Source of the DNA: an uncultured Bacteroides sp.
GTDB taxonomy: Bacteria; Bacteroidota; Bacteroidia; Bacteroidales; Bacteroidaceae
Length of the DNA: 64,000 nucleotides
Direction of reading: 5' to 3'
NCBI GenBank assembly: GCA_959606905.1
Contig: CAUHML010000007.1
Span: 1-64,000 of the forward strand
Part shown: in pieces, positions 48,249 through 57,817 of the stretch
Numbering within the stretch: the first letter of the stretch is position 1
Layout of the letters: each line of letters opens with the position of its first letter
Notes under the pieces: generated by a model
Databases searched by the model: none
Told to the model about the DNA's origin: nothing
The model's input: only the letters and a program-made list of their open reading frames with translations
Translations under genes and position numbers: made by a program

Positions 48249-49193
48249 ATGAGTAGTAATATTAATGTAGAAAGAATATGCGAATGCTGTGGCAAGAAGT
48301 TTATTGCCCATGCATTCAGGACTAGATTTTGCAGTAAGAAATGCACTAAACAAGTATATGTAGCAAAAATCAGAACTCAAAAAACAGAACAGGTAGTTAA
48401 AGAGGTTAAAGAGATAGAAACCAAAAATAATATACAATATATTAATGAAATACAGGTAATCCAAGCCAAAGAATATATCAATATAAATGAAACAGCTAAA
48501 CTGCTCAATATTTGTCGCAGAAGTGTATATAACATTCTTACTAAAGAGCAAATATCTGTTATACATATAGGCAGAAGAATTCTTATTGAAAGAAAGGACA
48601 TTGAAAACTATATTGCTTCAAGAAAAAGTATAATTGAGAAGAAAATTTCCCAATGCTTAAATCATACAGGAGCACAAGCCATCACTGAATTTTATTCTAT
48701 AAATGAAATTACAGAGAAATATAAGATACAATACAATCGAATCTATGTAATTGTAACAAAATACAACATTCCTTTTGCGGAAATATCAGGTCATAAATAT
48801 TATAGCAAAAAACATATAGACAATTATTTTAAAAAGAGAGGTTACAAAGAGGCAGAAGAAATCACAGAGTGGTACACTTCAGATGATATAATGCGGATTT
48901 ATGATATGACACCTGGCGCAGTAGCAAATTTCATCTCCAGACATAAAATACCCAAAAAGAAAGAAGGAAGTAAAGTATATTATTCAAAAGAACATTTTGA
49001 CAAAATCAAACAAGGGAAATTTAATTTAGAAGACTTTATTAGCGTTCCCGATGCATGTAAACTGTTTCATACTAACAGAGAAGCAATCTACAGTAGAACT
49101 AGAGTATATGGAATAGAGAAGAAAAAGATAGGTAAAATTGTACTTTTACGCCTAAGTGCTCTAAAAGAACTATTTGGAAAGGTAATTGAATAA
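48249..49193 (+). CDS. Zinc-finger protein with four excisionase-like HTH modules
   Basis: 314 residues from ATG 48249; the earlier in-frame start at 48216 lies within the operator-like repeats. N-terminal CECCGKKF...FCSKKC (about 9-30) is a CxxC...CxxxC zinc site. Then four MerR/excisionase-type HTH units: ININETAKLLNICRRSVYNI (about 79), FYSINEITEKYKIQYNRIYV (about 150), WYTSDDIMRIYDMTPGAVAN (about 212) and FISVPDACKLFHTNREAIYS (about 265), each ending in a wing. The arrangement suggests cooperative binding to phased repeats, as a repressor or recombination directionality factor. The assembly is not one I recognise. Confidence 0.82.
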   Translation: MSSNINVERICECCGKKFIAHAFRTRFCSKKCTKQVYVAKIRTQKTEQVVKEVKEIETKNNIQYINEIQVIQAKEYININETAKLLNICRRSVYNILTKEQISVIHIGRRILIERKDIENYIASRKSIIEKKISQCLNHTGAQAITEFYSINEITEKYKIQYNRIYVIVTKYNIPFAEISGHKYYSKKHIDNYFKKRGYKEAEEITEWYTSDDIMRIYDMTPGAVANFISRHKIPKKKEGSKVYYSKEHFDKIKQGKFNLEDFISVPDACKLFHTNREAIYSRTRVYGIEKKKIGKIVLLRLSALKELFGKVIE

Positions 49194-49284
49194 TATAAAA
49201 TATATTAATTCAATTTTCTGAACTTATCAACATCGAATCATAGGAAAATAGCAACAAATAAAAATAACTAATTAATTAATCAAT

Positions 49285-50388
49285 ATGAATACCAAAGTAA
49301 CATTACGCAAAAAGAAAATCACTGGGGAACGCTATTCCCTGTATCTCGATTTTTATCCCGCAATTAGAATTCCTGATACAAATAAGTCTACCCGAAGATA
49401 TTTTTTAAACATTTATATCTATGCAAAACCAAAAAACTTTATTGAACGTCAGCATAATAAAGAAATTCTCTACAAAGCAGAAGGAATTCGTTGTAAAGTA
49501 ACAGAACAGCTTATAAATGAAAAATACACATTTTATGACAAACAAATAGAAAAAGCGGATTTTTTGAAATACTTCAGAGAGGAATCTAATAAACATAATC
49601 AAAAATGGTATTATGTATATCAGCACTTTGCTGCATTTATGAATAACAAATGTACCTTTGCTGACGTAAACGTTACAACATGCGAAAATTTCAGAGTATA
49701 TCTTCTGAAAGCTAAAAATTTGAACGATCCGACCAAACCTTTAAGTAAAAATTCAGCGGCCGGCTATTATTCAACATTCAGAGGTATTCTCAAGATAGCA
49801 TACAAAAAACGACTTTTAAAAGAAAACATAAATGATTTTCTTGAAAAGATTGATGATGAAGAAACAGATATTGTTTATCTGACTGATTCTGAACTGAAGC
49901 TATTAGCAAATAGCAAATGTGATTTTCCTGTATTAAAGAAAGCAGCTTTGTGTTCATGCATGACCGGATTACGAATTAGTGATATTCTAGATCTCCAATG
50001 GAAGCATGTTGTAAAATTACCAGATGAAGGTTATTGTATTTGTAAAACACTAATAAAAACTAAAGCCAATTCAGTGATACCAATAAGTGAAGAAACTTAT
50101 GAATTATTAGGCCCCCGAAAAACAGGATTTGTTTTCAAAGGATTGACCAGAAGTATGACTAACCGACCACTTAAAGATTGGATCAATAGTGTCGGAATTA
50201 AAAAGAACATTCATTTTCATTGCTTCCGCCATACCTTTGCTACACTATCTTTAGCGCATGGAACAGACATATATACCGTTTCAAAAATGCTCGGGCACAA
50301 AAATGTTTCTACCACCCAACGTTATGCTAAAGTAGTTAACGCACTTAAACGAGAAGCTGCATACAAAATATCACTAAAAGAAAAATAA
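49285..50388 (+). CDS. int: Tyrosine recombinase/integrase
   Basis: 367 residues. N-terminal arm-binding domain and SAM-like core-binding domain (about 100-190, KWYYVYQHFAAFMNNKCTFA), then the catalytic domain. Active-site residues: Arg in CMTGLRISDIL (about 231), His-x-x-Arg in HCFRHTF (312-315), His in GHKN (338) and the Tyr nucleophile in TTQRYAK (347). All intact, so it should be active. It presumably integrates and excises the element at the mnmE-proximal site. Followed 5 nt later by a membrane protein gene. Confidence 0.95.
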   Translation: MNTKVTLRKKKITGERYSLYLDFYPAIRIPDTNKSTRRYFLNIYIYAKPKNFIERQHNKEILYKAEGIRCKVTEQLINEKYTFYDKQIEKADFLKYFREESNKHNQKWYYVYQHFAAFMNNKCTFADVNVTTCENFRVYLLKAKNLNDPTKPLSKNSAAGYYSTFRGILKIAYKKRLLKENINDFLEKIDDEETDIVYLTDSELKLLANSKCDFPVLKKAALCSCMTGLRISDILDLQWKHVVKLPDEGYCICKTLIKTKANSVIPISEETYELLGPRKTGFVFKGLTRSMTNRPLKDWINSVGIKKNIHFHCFRHTFATLSLAHGTDIYTVSKMLGHKNVSTTQRYAKVVNALKREAAYKISLKEK

Positions 50389-50393
50389 CGATT

Positions 50394-51290
50394 ATGCTTA
50401 ACATATCTAATAAATCATTTTTTATTACACAATTTCTGTGCATAATACTAATAGTTTTTTCAATGCTACTGGACATTCCATGGTATTTAAAATATTATAT
50501 TTTCCCTACTGTACCAGTATTATTTATGCTCTTTTTAGCTATACAAAAAATCAATGAGACCAATGACAAGAACTTACATAAATACACAGACCTTGTACAT
50601 AGCCACAGAGATAACAAAGAATGGCTAGAAAAGGAATATCTATTGATGTCTCAAAAAAGTTGCCATATTCTATTCAATAAAATATATAAAAGCAAATTGA
50701 ATATTCTAATCAAATATCGGGAAGCTCTGCCTACAGTGAATATGAGAGCGCACGATATAGTTTCAACAAACATAGAATCTACATTAAATGAATGTATCAC
50801 ACCCAATATTGATCCATCCAGGAATACCGCTATTGAAAATTACAATAAAGAACTTTATAATAAAATATGGCTTTTCTTGGAAAGCTATATAACAACAACA
50901 TTATCTGTTTACTTCTCTGAGAATGATATTGCTACAATCAAACAGAGCGTCTTTGAATACTTCATCAATGAACGAAGAAAAATAGAAGTAACGAACAAAG
51001 TAAATATTCCTCAATATCTCTCGATGCAAGACATTGCCCATTTTTTCCATAACATATCAGAATTGATGAGCTATTATAAAAAACTCAAACAATCAGATTT
51101 CTTCAAATATTTACCATATTTCATTGAAATGGGAGATTATGATCCCCAATCGTTATACAGGAATTCAACCCGTACTTCAAACACAGCAAGGATTCAGTTA
51201 TACCGGATTTCAGCAAAGAATAATATTATATCAGACTTCGTGGAAAGTTTGAAAAAAGAGCTGCCATATAATCAAAGAATCATCTCTTAA
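50394..51290 (+). CDS. Membrane-anchored protein of unknown function
   Basis: 298 residues. Two N-terminal membrane helices (about 8-27 SFFITQFLCIILIVFSMLLD and 30-50 WYLKYYIFPTVPVLFMLFLA) and a long, mostly helical cytosolic part rich in Tyr, Asn and Lys. No known domain. It starts 5 nt after the integrase stop, so it is co-transcribed with it; a strong terminator follows. Possibly a maintenance or exclusion function; this is inference from position only. Confidence 0.65.
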   Translation: MLNISNKSFFITQFLCIILIVFSMLLDIPWYLKYYIFPTVPVLFMLFLAIQKINETNDKNLHKYTDLVHSHRDNKEWLEKEYLLMSQKSCHILFNKIYKSKLNILIKYREALPTVNMRAHDIVSTNIESTLNECITPNIDPSRNTAIENYNKELYNKIWLFLESYITTTLSVYFSENDIATIKQSVFEYFINERRKIEVTNKVNIPQYLSMQDIAHFFHNISELMSYYKKLKQSDFFKYLPYFIEMGDYDPQSLYRNSTRTSNTARIQLYRISAKNNIISDFVESLKKELPYNQRIIS

Positions 51291-51314
51291 AACCACTTAT
51301 ATCCTTGAACAGAC

Positions 51315-51357
51315 AAGCCTTCTTATTCTCCATGTATGAATAAGAAGGCTTATTTTT
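51315..51357 (+). terminator. Terminator after integrase operon
   Basis: AAGCCTTCTTATTC / GAATAAGAAGGCTT, perfect 14-bp stem, loop of about 9 nt, then ATTTTTG. Confidence 0.92.
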
Positions 51358-51463
51358 GTACAACGATTAATGCACCTTAATTAATTGAAGATTCATTGAT
51401 GATGAATTATCTTCATTATCTCTTTGCTTTTCTTTGCTGCATCAAACCTAAAAAAGTAATAAA

Positions 51464-51811
51464 ATGGCAAATATTGAAAAATTCGGCAAAGTTACACATG
51501 ATAACTTACCAGAAGCAGTGGAGCATCTAATTAATCTGATGTCCGTCCAAGTGGAAAATCAATCAAAAGAGAAAGAACTATTAAGTGTAATGAGCAATGA
51601 AGACGAAATTGATATTGAACAAGCTAGCACATTACTAAAAAAGAGTAAGAGTACCATCTACCGCTATACATGCAATAATATCATACCATTCTACAAAGTT
51701 GGAAACAGTTTGAGGTTTCGGAAAACCGAACTAATAGAATGGATTAAGTCCCACAAAATTAAGACAGAAGAGGAAATTAACTCCGAAATAGCTCCATTAA
51801 TACGCTTCTGA
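51464..51811 (+). CDS. Excisionase-like HTH protein
   Basis: 115 residues. The C-terminal half is one excisionase/MerR-type HTH with wing (IDIEQASTLLKKSKSTIYRY, then YKVGNSLRFRKTELIEWIKS). The N-terminal part is an acidic helical region. Such proteins precede DUF3987 genes in Bacteroides mobile elements and act as directionality factors or regulators. The DUF3987 gene follows 19 nt later. Confidence 0.88.
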   Translation: MANIEKFGKVTHDNLPEAVEHLINLMSVQVENQSKEKELLSVMSNEDEIDIEQASTLLKKSKSTIYRYTCNNIIPFYKVGNSLRFRKTELIEWIKSHKIKTEEEINSEIAPLIRF

Positions 51812-51830
51812 ACAATAGATATACAGAAAA

Positions 51831-53255
51831 ATGAGAAATAGCAAAAAAACAGAAAACACTTCTGTTACACCTCAAGACGTAATTGCGGACGCAAAACACT
51901 TATTAGAAAATTCAGAACCTGGAGAGTTTCCTATTGAAGCTTTTTCAAACCGTACAAGGCAATTCATATTATCTATTTACGAACACCTTCGGTTCAAAAA
52001 AGATTATCTCGGTATTAATATATTGTGTGCCATTGGCGTAGCCATGGGGAAGCGATTCAGGATCGAAATAAACAACACTTTCCACGATTATCCCGGACTT
52101 TTCTATGTAATGGTAGGATATCCAAGCATTGGTAAAACTCCTCCCACCCGTCTTATCCTCAAACCCCTGCTAGTACGTAACCGGGAACTTGCTTTGCAAT
52201 ATAATAGAGAGCTGGAATCTTTTTACCAGAAACTAGAGAAATATGAAAACACTAAAGATAAAGAAGGAGTAAATAAACCTAAACCACCACGTAAAACCTA
52301 CTTTATCACACAAGATTACACCTTGGAATGGCTAGTTTATGCTCTTGAATGCTCAAAAAACGGAATGCTTTTATATCAGGATGAAATAAGCCGGTGGACC
52401 AAAAACTCTATGAGATATACAAAGGGTATGGACGAAAGCACATTCTGGAATGAAAGATATAACCATAGTGACCTTATATACAACCGTAAGAGTGAAGACT
52501 ATAATATCGTCGTAACAGAGCCATTAATTTCTGTTATCGGAGGAACTCAAATCGAGCAATTGAAACACTTGATTGATGGTGATAAAACAGAGAATGGATT
52601 CATGTCTCGTTTATTATTCGCATATCCACTCGATCAAAAAATAGAATTAGCAGAAGATGATAATGTCCCGGAGCATGAATTAACTTGGTGGAATTCTCTT
52701 ATTGAAGACATTCTCAATCTGAAAGTTATTTACGATGAAAAGGAAACAAACGTAATTCCTCAAAATTTAAAGCTCTCGCAATCAGCAAAAGTTCGATACA
52801 TGGAATGGAAGAGAGACAATATTCAAATGATTAATGAAATGAATGAAAGCGGTAACATTATTCTTGGCAGTTACTTTGGAAAATTGAGCACTGCTTTAGG
52901 ACGCCTATGTCTCATTATTCAAGCAGAACGCTGGAGTTGCGGAGAAGCTAAATTAGAAGAGATTGACTTATCAACAGTAGAACGAGCTATCCTACTAATC
53001 GAGTATTTCAGAAAAGTCTTCTATCGAATCTACTTTTATTTCTTTGTCGAAAATGATATCCATCTGTCAGAACTTGAAAGAAAAGTCTATTCAGCTTTAC
53101 CGGAAGAGTTTGAAACTAAGACAGGGAAAGACATTGCCGTAAAATTGGGTATGCCTGCCCGTACCTTCGATAGATTCGTAAGTGACAGTCAAAGGTCAGA
53201 CAAACTATTTAGTAAGTTAAAACATGGCATCTACAAAAAGATATATAATTTATAA
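51831..53255 (+). CDS. DUF3987 helicase-primase-associated ATPase
   Basis: 474 residues. P-loop in MVGYPSIGKTPPTRLIL (about 94-110), Walker B-like LLYQDEISRW (about 180), then GGTQIEQLKHLIDGDKTENG and a C-terminal winged-HTH-like part (FETKTGKDIAVKLGMPARTF). DUF3987 proteins are found in the replication modules of plasmids and integrated elements of Bacteroidetes and pair with a Toprim primase, as here. Likely role: helicase loading or unwinding at the element's origin. Confidence 0.88.
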   Translation: MRNSKKTENTSVTPQDVIADAKHLLENSEPGEFPIEAFSNRTRQFILSIYEHLRFKKDYLGINILCAIGVAMGKRFRIEINNTFHDYPGLFYVMVGYPSIGKTPPTRLILKPLLVRNRELALQYNRELESFYQKLEKYENTKDKEGVNKPKPPRKTYFITQDYTLEWLVYALECSKNGMLLYQDEISRWTKNSMRYTKGMDESTFWNERYNHSDLIYNRKSEDYNIVVTEPLISVIGGTQIEQLKHLIDGDKTENGFMSRLLFAYPLDQKIELAEDDNVPEHELTWWNSLIEDILNLKVIYDEKETNVIPQNLKLSQSAKVRYMEWKRDNIQMINEMNESGNIILGSYFGKLSTALGRLCLIIQAERWSCGEAKLEEIDLSTVERAILLIEYFRKVFYRIYFYFFVENDIHLSELERKVYSALPEEFETKTGKDIAVKLGMPARTFDRFVSDSQRSDKLFSKLKHGIYKKIYNL

Positions 53256-53262
53256 AAGGTGT

Positions 53263-53353
53263 GGCGAATCCGGCAATTTTGGCGATTTGATAATCCTAAG
53301 AAAAAAAACAAACGGATGAACATTACTGGCGATTTCGGCAATATTGGCAATTT
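53263..53353 (+). repeat. Iteron-like 9-bp repeats (GGCRATTTN) between DUF3987 and primase genes
   Basis: Two 26-bp blocks, 53263-53288 and 53328-53353, each built from three tandem 9-mers: GGCGAATCC GGCAATTTT GGCGATTTG and GGCGATTTC GGCAATATT GGCAATTTA. Block spacing is 65 bp. Candidate origin of replication or primase operator of the element. Confidence 0.7.
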
Positions 53354-53382
53354 AAGTTTATCTTTCATAAAACAAAGACACT

Positions 53383-54432
53383 ATGGGCTATAGATTTACA
53401 CTGGAAAAATACGACCGATACAAAAGGAATAGGTACACCTGTCCATCCTGCGGTCACAAAAGAGAATTCACACGATACATTGATACCATGGGAGAATTTG
53501 TATTTCCCGAATATGTAGGAAAATGTAACCGGATCAATAATTGCGGTTATCACTATACCCCATCAGATTTTTTCAAAGAAAATCCTGATGCCTTGAAAAA
53601 GGTATCAGAAGAAAATCCCAGCAACCAACCAACAACTGTAGTATTCAACAAACAAAGCCCTACCCTTTCACAAAAAATCGATCAAATCAGCAAATGTGTC
53701 ATGCATAAATCCTGCAATGAACGTTGGTTCAGTCAGAACAACCTATTCCTATTCCTCCTTTCTAAAATTGGCATCAAAGAAACCACAAGATTATTTAAAG
53801 AATATAATGTAGGAACAGCCAAAAAATGGAATGGAGCTGCCACAGTTTTTTGGTATGTCACTATTGATAGGGAAATACGCACTGGAAAAATTATGCTTTA
53901 TCATAAAAATGGGCATAGAGTTAAGGAAGGATATTCCAGGATCAGCTGGGCACATACAGAATTAAATCTCAAAAATTTCAATTTACAATTATGCTTCTTC
54001 GGAGAACATCTCCTTAGTTTAGATCCGGACAAACCAGTTGGTATTGTAGAAAGTGAGAAGTCGGCAATTATTTGTTCTGCATACATGAAAGAATTTATAT
54101 GGATAGCAGCTGGTGGTAAAAATGGTTGTTTAAACTCAAGATATCCGATATTATGGAACAGAAAAATATGCCTTTTTCCTGATTCCAAAGCATACGATGC
54201 ATGGCACAAATTCTACATGAAGCTCAAATCTGAAAACTATTCAATTACAATATCCAATCTATTAGAGTATAAGACAACCGAGGAACAATGGAATGCCGGA
54301 ATCGACATAGCTGACATCTTACTCCAACAGCCACTTCAGGAAGTGACATTAAACTATTTCCTACATAATAATCCTCACCTACAATTACTTATAGATACCT
54401 TCAGCTTAGAACTGGTAAATAATATTCAATAA
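53383..54432 (+). CDS. Toprim primase-like protein with N-terminal zinc finger (DUF6371 type)
   Basis: 349 residues. N-terminal zinc site CPSCGHKREF (about 20) and CNRINNCGYHY (about 47-57), a central domain resembling the DUF6371 region, then a Toprim-like fold with the Glu of VGIVESEKSAIICSAYMKE (about 225), AAGGKNGCLNS and Asp-x-x in ICLFPDSKAYDAW. This is the DnaG-like layout of element-encoded primases. Partner of the DUF3987 protein (127 nt upstream). Confidence 0.85.
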   Translation: MGYRFTLEKYDRYKRNRYTCPSCGHKREFTRYIDTMGEFVFPEYVGKCNRINNCGYHYTPSDFFKENPDALKKVSEENPSNQPTTVVFNKQSPTLSQKIDQISKCVMHKSCNERWFSQNNLFLFLLSKIGIKETTRLFKEYNVGTAKKWNGAATVFWYVTIDREIRTGKIMLYHKNGHRVKEGYSRISWAHTELNLKNFNLQLCFFGEHLLSLDPDKPVGIVESEKSAIICSAYMKEFIWIAAGGKNGCLNSRYPILWNRKICLFPDSKAYDAWHKFYMKLKSENYSITISNLLEYKTTEEQWNAGIDIADILLQQPLQEVTLNYFLHNNPHLQLLIDTFSLELVNNIQ

Positions 54433-54598
54433 ATATTTAATAAACAAGTATAAATAACGCACTTACATAAACAAGCAATTGCACATCTACCCACTCCATT
54501 ATTATACAGATAATCAAAACAATAATATACGATATATTAAATTAAATGTATTTATTATACTTATATCAAGCAAGTTTTAATATGTCATTTATTTTTGT

Positions 54599-54606
54599 TA
54601 TATTTG
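54599..54606 (+). promoter_or_regulatory. Bacteroides -7 box (TATATTTG) of helicase gene
   Basis: TAnnTTTG match 23 nt before the ATG at 54629; the upstream 190 bp are AT-rich and without genes. Confidence 0.6.
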
Positions 54607-54628
54607 TATATAAAAGCAATAATACACT

Positions 54629-56797
54629 ATGGATTTTAAGAAGTTAAATAAAGAACAAGAAAAAGCTGTCAAATTTGACAACAAACACTTATTACTACTT
54701 GCAGGAGCTGGTACTGGAAAGACAGCAACCATCGTTTCAAGAGCCGTATGGCTAATTAATCACGGGATAGATCCAGCACGGATAAAAATAATATCTTTTA
54801 CAAAAAAATCAGCAAATGAAATTGCTGCAAGAACTGCAAGCCTATTAACAAGCATTGGAGTTAAGAGCCCTTCTCAAGGTGCAACCTTCCACGGATGGTG
54901 TCTTGAGATTATACGGTCTAACCCGGCAGCCTTTAATATGAATAAATGGACTGTCATTGACACTGATGACCAAGAAGTAATCATGAAACATGTCCTTGAT
55001 AACAAGGCTCTTTCCATACCTAAAGAGATCAGAGCTTCAGACATGTTAGCCATACGTTCCTATCAGATTAACACCGATTGCGAATTAAAAGAAGCTATAT
55101 GTAAAACAGCAAGAAAAAACGGTCAACTTAACATTGAATCACTAATAGAAGACTCAGATAATATCAAAGATACTATCAAACTTTACGAGCAATACAAAAG
55201 TACACATCAATATTTAGATTATGATGATATCTTAGCCATATCCGTAAACACGCTATCTCAAAACAAAGAACTATGCGCTAAAGTTACATCCATGTATGAC
55301 CATATATTGGTAGATGAGATGCAAGATACCAATCCTCTCCAATGGAAACTGCTCGAATTATTCATGTCATCGTGCCACCTGTTTTGCGTAGGGGACGATG
55401 CACAATCAATCTACGCTTTCCGCGGGGCCGATTTCAATTCAATCCACTCTTTCAATGAACGAGTACCTGACTCCACGATAATGAAGCTTACCCGGAACTA
55501 CCGAAGCACACAAGCAATTCTGGATGTTTCAAACCAATTATTAAAACTGTCTCCATTACAGTATAATAAAGAATTAACAGCTGCAAACAAAAAATGGAAG
55601 AAACCATTGCTTGTATTCGTTAATAACAAATATGAAGAAGCAGCCTTTATTAAACGGGATATACAAAAACATATCAAAGCAGGAGCGAAATATGCTAGCC
55701 ACATGGTCCTAGCCAGAAATGCTTACCAAGCCAAGCAGGTGGAAACATCATTTCTTACCAGCCAAATACCCTATGTCTTATTTGGTGGCATATCTCTTAT
55801 GAAATCCGCCCACGTAAGAGACATTATCTCAGTTCTAAGAATCATAGCCAATCCGCAAGATGAGCTGGCGTGGATGAGATACCTTGAACTGTGGCCAGGC
55901 ATTGGTAAAGCAAAAATGAAGAAAGCTATAGAAAACATAGTAACCAAGAAAAACATACAGGAAATAATTGACTATCTTATAAACATCGAAATATTTACAT
56001 TACCGGCTAAAGTTATAAATGGCGCCTGTATGCATGCTAATAATCCAGCTTCATGCTTAACCAACACTACAGAAGCAATGGACGACCTCCTCAAAAACAA
56101 ATATGCCAAAGATTGGGAACGAAGGAAAAAAGATTTCACCGCTCTGATTGAGGTTGCCTTAAACTCCAAATCCGGAATTTCCGGCTTTATCAATGACTTT
56201 TTAGTAGACTCAAGCATTGACGGAAACAGTTTGCGGGATGATGCAGTTATTATATCTACCATCCACTCAGCCAAAGGCTTAGAGGCGGATTATTGCTACA
56301 TCATAGATTTAAATGTCGGTAACTACCCATGCGATATTGCTATAAAAGACGGGATCAATGCAATTGAAGAAGAACGAAGATGCCTGTATGTAGCACTCAC
56401 AAGAGCCAAAAAGCAACTTGCCATCACGACGGAATATAACACATGGATGCAGACCAAACCCATCCGTTCAAAAAACACTCCAATGAAAGTTGGAGATACA
56501 TATATCGCAATTCATCCTACTCCCTCCGATCCTCCCTTCAAAACAGCAAAAATCACTTCAATAAACGGAAATGATATTTGCTTCCACGTAGGCGGTAAGA
56601 CACTATATAAATCCTTATCAGAATTCTCAAATACTTACAAGCCACAAAAAGAAGAATTTCCCGGTCTCTCTATACCCCAGTTCTTTTTTTCAAAGATATC
56701 TCCGAATCTTTTTGAATGTATATCAGGAACCCAACAATCTTCATCAGAAACAACTTCAAAAACAAACAGTAGCTCTAAATTTCATTTTTTCCAATGA
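54629..56797 (+). CDS. SF1A helicase of UvrD/Rep family
   Basis: 722 residues. All motifs of a 3'-5' SF1 helicase: motif I LLAGAGTGKTATIVSRAVWL (about 23-42), Ia FTKKSANEIAAR, II ILVDEMQDTNPLQWKLLE (DEMQ), III GDDAQSIYAFRGADF, IV KLTRNYRST, V ISTIHSAKGLEADYCYIIDL, VI ERRCLYVALTRAKKQL. The C-terminus is a Tudor-like tail ending in a low-complexity Ser/Thr stretch. Element-borne helicases of this type support rolling-circle or theta replication. The next gene overlaps by 4 nt. Confidence 0.96.
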   Translation: MDFKKLNKEQEKAVKFDNKHLLLLAGAGTGKTATIVSRAVWLINHGIDPARIKIISFTKKSANEIAARTASLLTSIGVKSPSQGATFHGWCLEIIRSNPAAFNMNKWTVIDTDDQEVIMKHVLDNKALSIPKEIRASDMLAIRSYQINTDCELKEAICKTARKNGQLNIESLIEDSDNIKDTIKLYEQYKSTHQYLDYDDILAISVNTLSQNKELCAKVTSMYDHILVDEMQDTNPLQWKLLELFMSSCHLFCVGDDAQSIYAFRGADFNSIHSFNERVPDSTIMKLTRNYRSTQAILDVSNQLLKLSPLQYNKELTAANKKWKKPLLVFVNNKYEEAAFIKRDIQKHIKAGAKYASHMVLARNAYQAKQVETSFLTSQIPYVLFGGISLMKSAHVRDIISVLRIIANPQDELAWMRYLELWPGIGKAKMKKAIENIVTKKNIQEIIDYLINIEIFTLPAKVINGACMHANNPASCLTNTTEAMDDLLKNKYAKDWERRKKDFTALIEVALNSKSGISGFINDFLVDSSIDGNSLRDDAVIISTIHSAKGLEADYCYIIDLNVGNYPCDIAIKDGINAIEEERRCLYVALTRAKKQLAITTEYNTWMQTKPIRSKNTPMKVGDTYIAIHPTPSDPPFKTAKITSINGNDICFHVGGKTLYKSLSEFSNTYKPQKEEFPGLSIPQFFFSKISPNLFECISGTQQSSSETTSKTNSSSKFHFFQ

Positions 56798-57813
56798 TGA
56801 ATATTCTTAAAACATACCATAAGACTTTATTGATTACCCAAAAGCTCATCAAAATGGTCATAAAAGAAACGCCGGTAGAATCAGGATGCATTCTTACCTC
56901 CTATCTGCTCTTCCTATGCACCGGAGAGAACTCATGGCTCTATTACGGTATTGTCGCTACATGTGCTTTACATTACTTAAACGGCACTAAGCATTATCAC
57001 GTAGGCCCATTCATTTACCTTCTGTTCCTTTTCTGTGCTTTCTATGCCAATTTTCCCAATACACTACTTTGCACATCAACACTCACAGCCCTGCTATGTC
57101 TATCCCTGAATAACAAAAAACGCATATCGATGCGAATCAGCCAAGTCTGCAAGCATTTCCTCATTGCATTTTATTGTACCGCATATATACTATTTGCCTC
57201 AGTCGCCGTATATGTCATAGCCTCTATTATCATCAAAATGCCAGAAGAATTAAAACAGGTATTAAGCCATGCGTGCATTTTTATATTTTCAGTTATCCTG
57301 CCGACTCTTTTTCTTACAATAGACACCCACAGACAATACGAAGCACCAACTATCCCCAAGACATTTGGTTGGATACAGCTCATCTTTATAGAAACAGCTA
57401 TTCAAGCAGGAATAATTTATTTAGGATTTTGTATCCTTCAAATGGCTTCACGCTCCCTTGTACCTCGCCCCTACGTCGTCTACATCGTTATAGCAGCAAT
57501 CATCACCATTGAAACAAGTGCCAAACTGCACGAATGGTCACCTAAAGATTGGAACAATTCATTTTTCACACACCGAAATCTCTACTACATCCCTCTTATC
57601 TTTTTAGGAATTGCAGCTCTTTACATTGAAATTTCACTAGTAGGATACCGGCCGCGCACATTAGCAGCTTCCATATTATTAGGATGGATTTCGATTATTT
57701 GTATAGCAAGATTAGTCAAATGCCGCTGCATCACAACACAGGAACGCAATATAAGCCTATACACCTCTATCATCTTAACGATAATAATAGGTATATCAAC
57801 CGTCATTTTTTAG
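56794..57813 (+). CDS. Polytopic membrane protein coupled to the helicase
   Basis: 339 residues with about nine to ten hydrophobic helices (for example SWLYYGIVATCALHYLN, YHVGPFIYLLFLFCAFYANF, YTSIILTIIIGISTVIF). No family recognised; a faint resemblance to DUF4153 proteins (polytopic proteins in Bacteroidetes). Starts at ATGATG overlapping the helicase stop (4 nt), so it is translationally coupled. Role unknown. Confidence 0.7.
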   Translation: MMNILKTYHKTLLITQKLIKMVIKETPVESGCILTSYLLFLCTGENSWLYYGIVATCALHYLNGTKHYHVGPFIYLLFLFCAFYANFPNTLLCTSTLTALLCLSLNNKKRISMRISQVCKHFLIAFYCTAYILFASVAVYVIASIIIKMPEELKQVLSHACIFIFSVILPTLFLTIDTHRQYEAPTIPKTFGWIQLIFIETAIQAGIIYLGFCILQMASRSLVPRPYVVYIVIAAIITIETSAKLHEWSPKDWNNSFFTHRNLYYIPLIFLGIAALYIEISLVGYRPRTLAASILLGWISIICIARLVKCRCITTQERNISLYTSIILTIIIGISTVIF

Positions 57814-57817
57814 GAAT

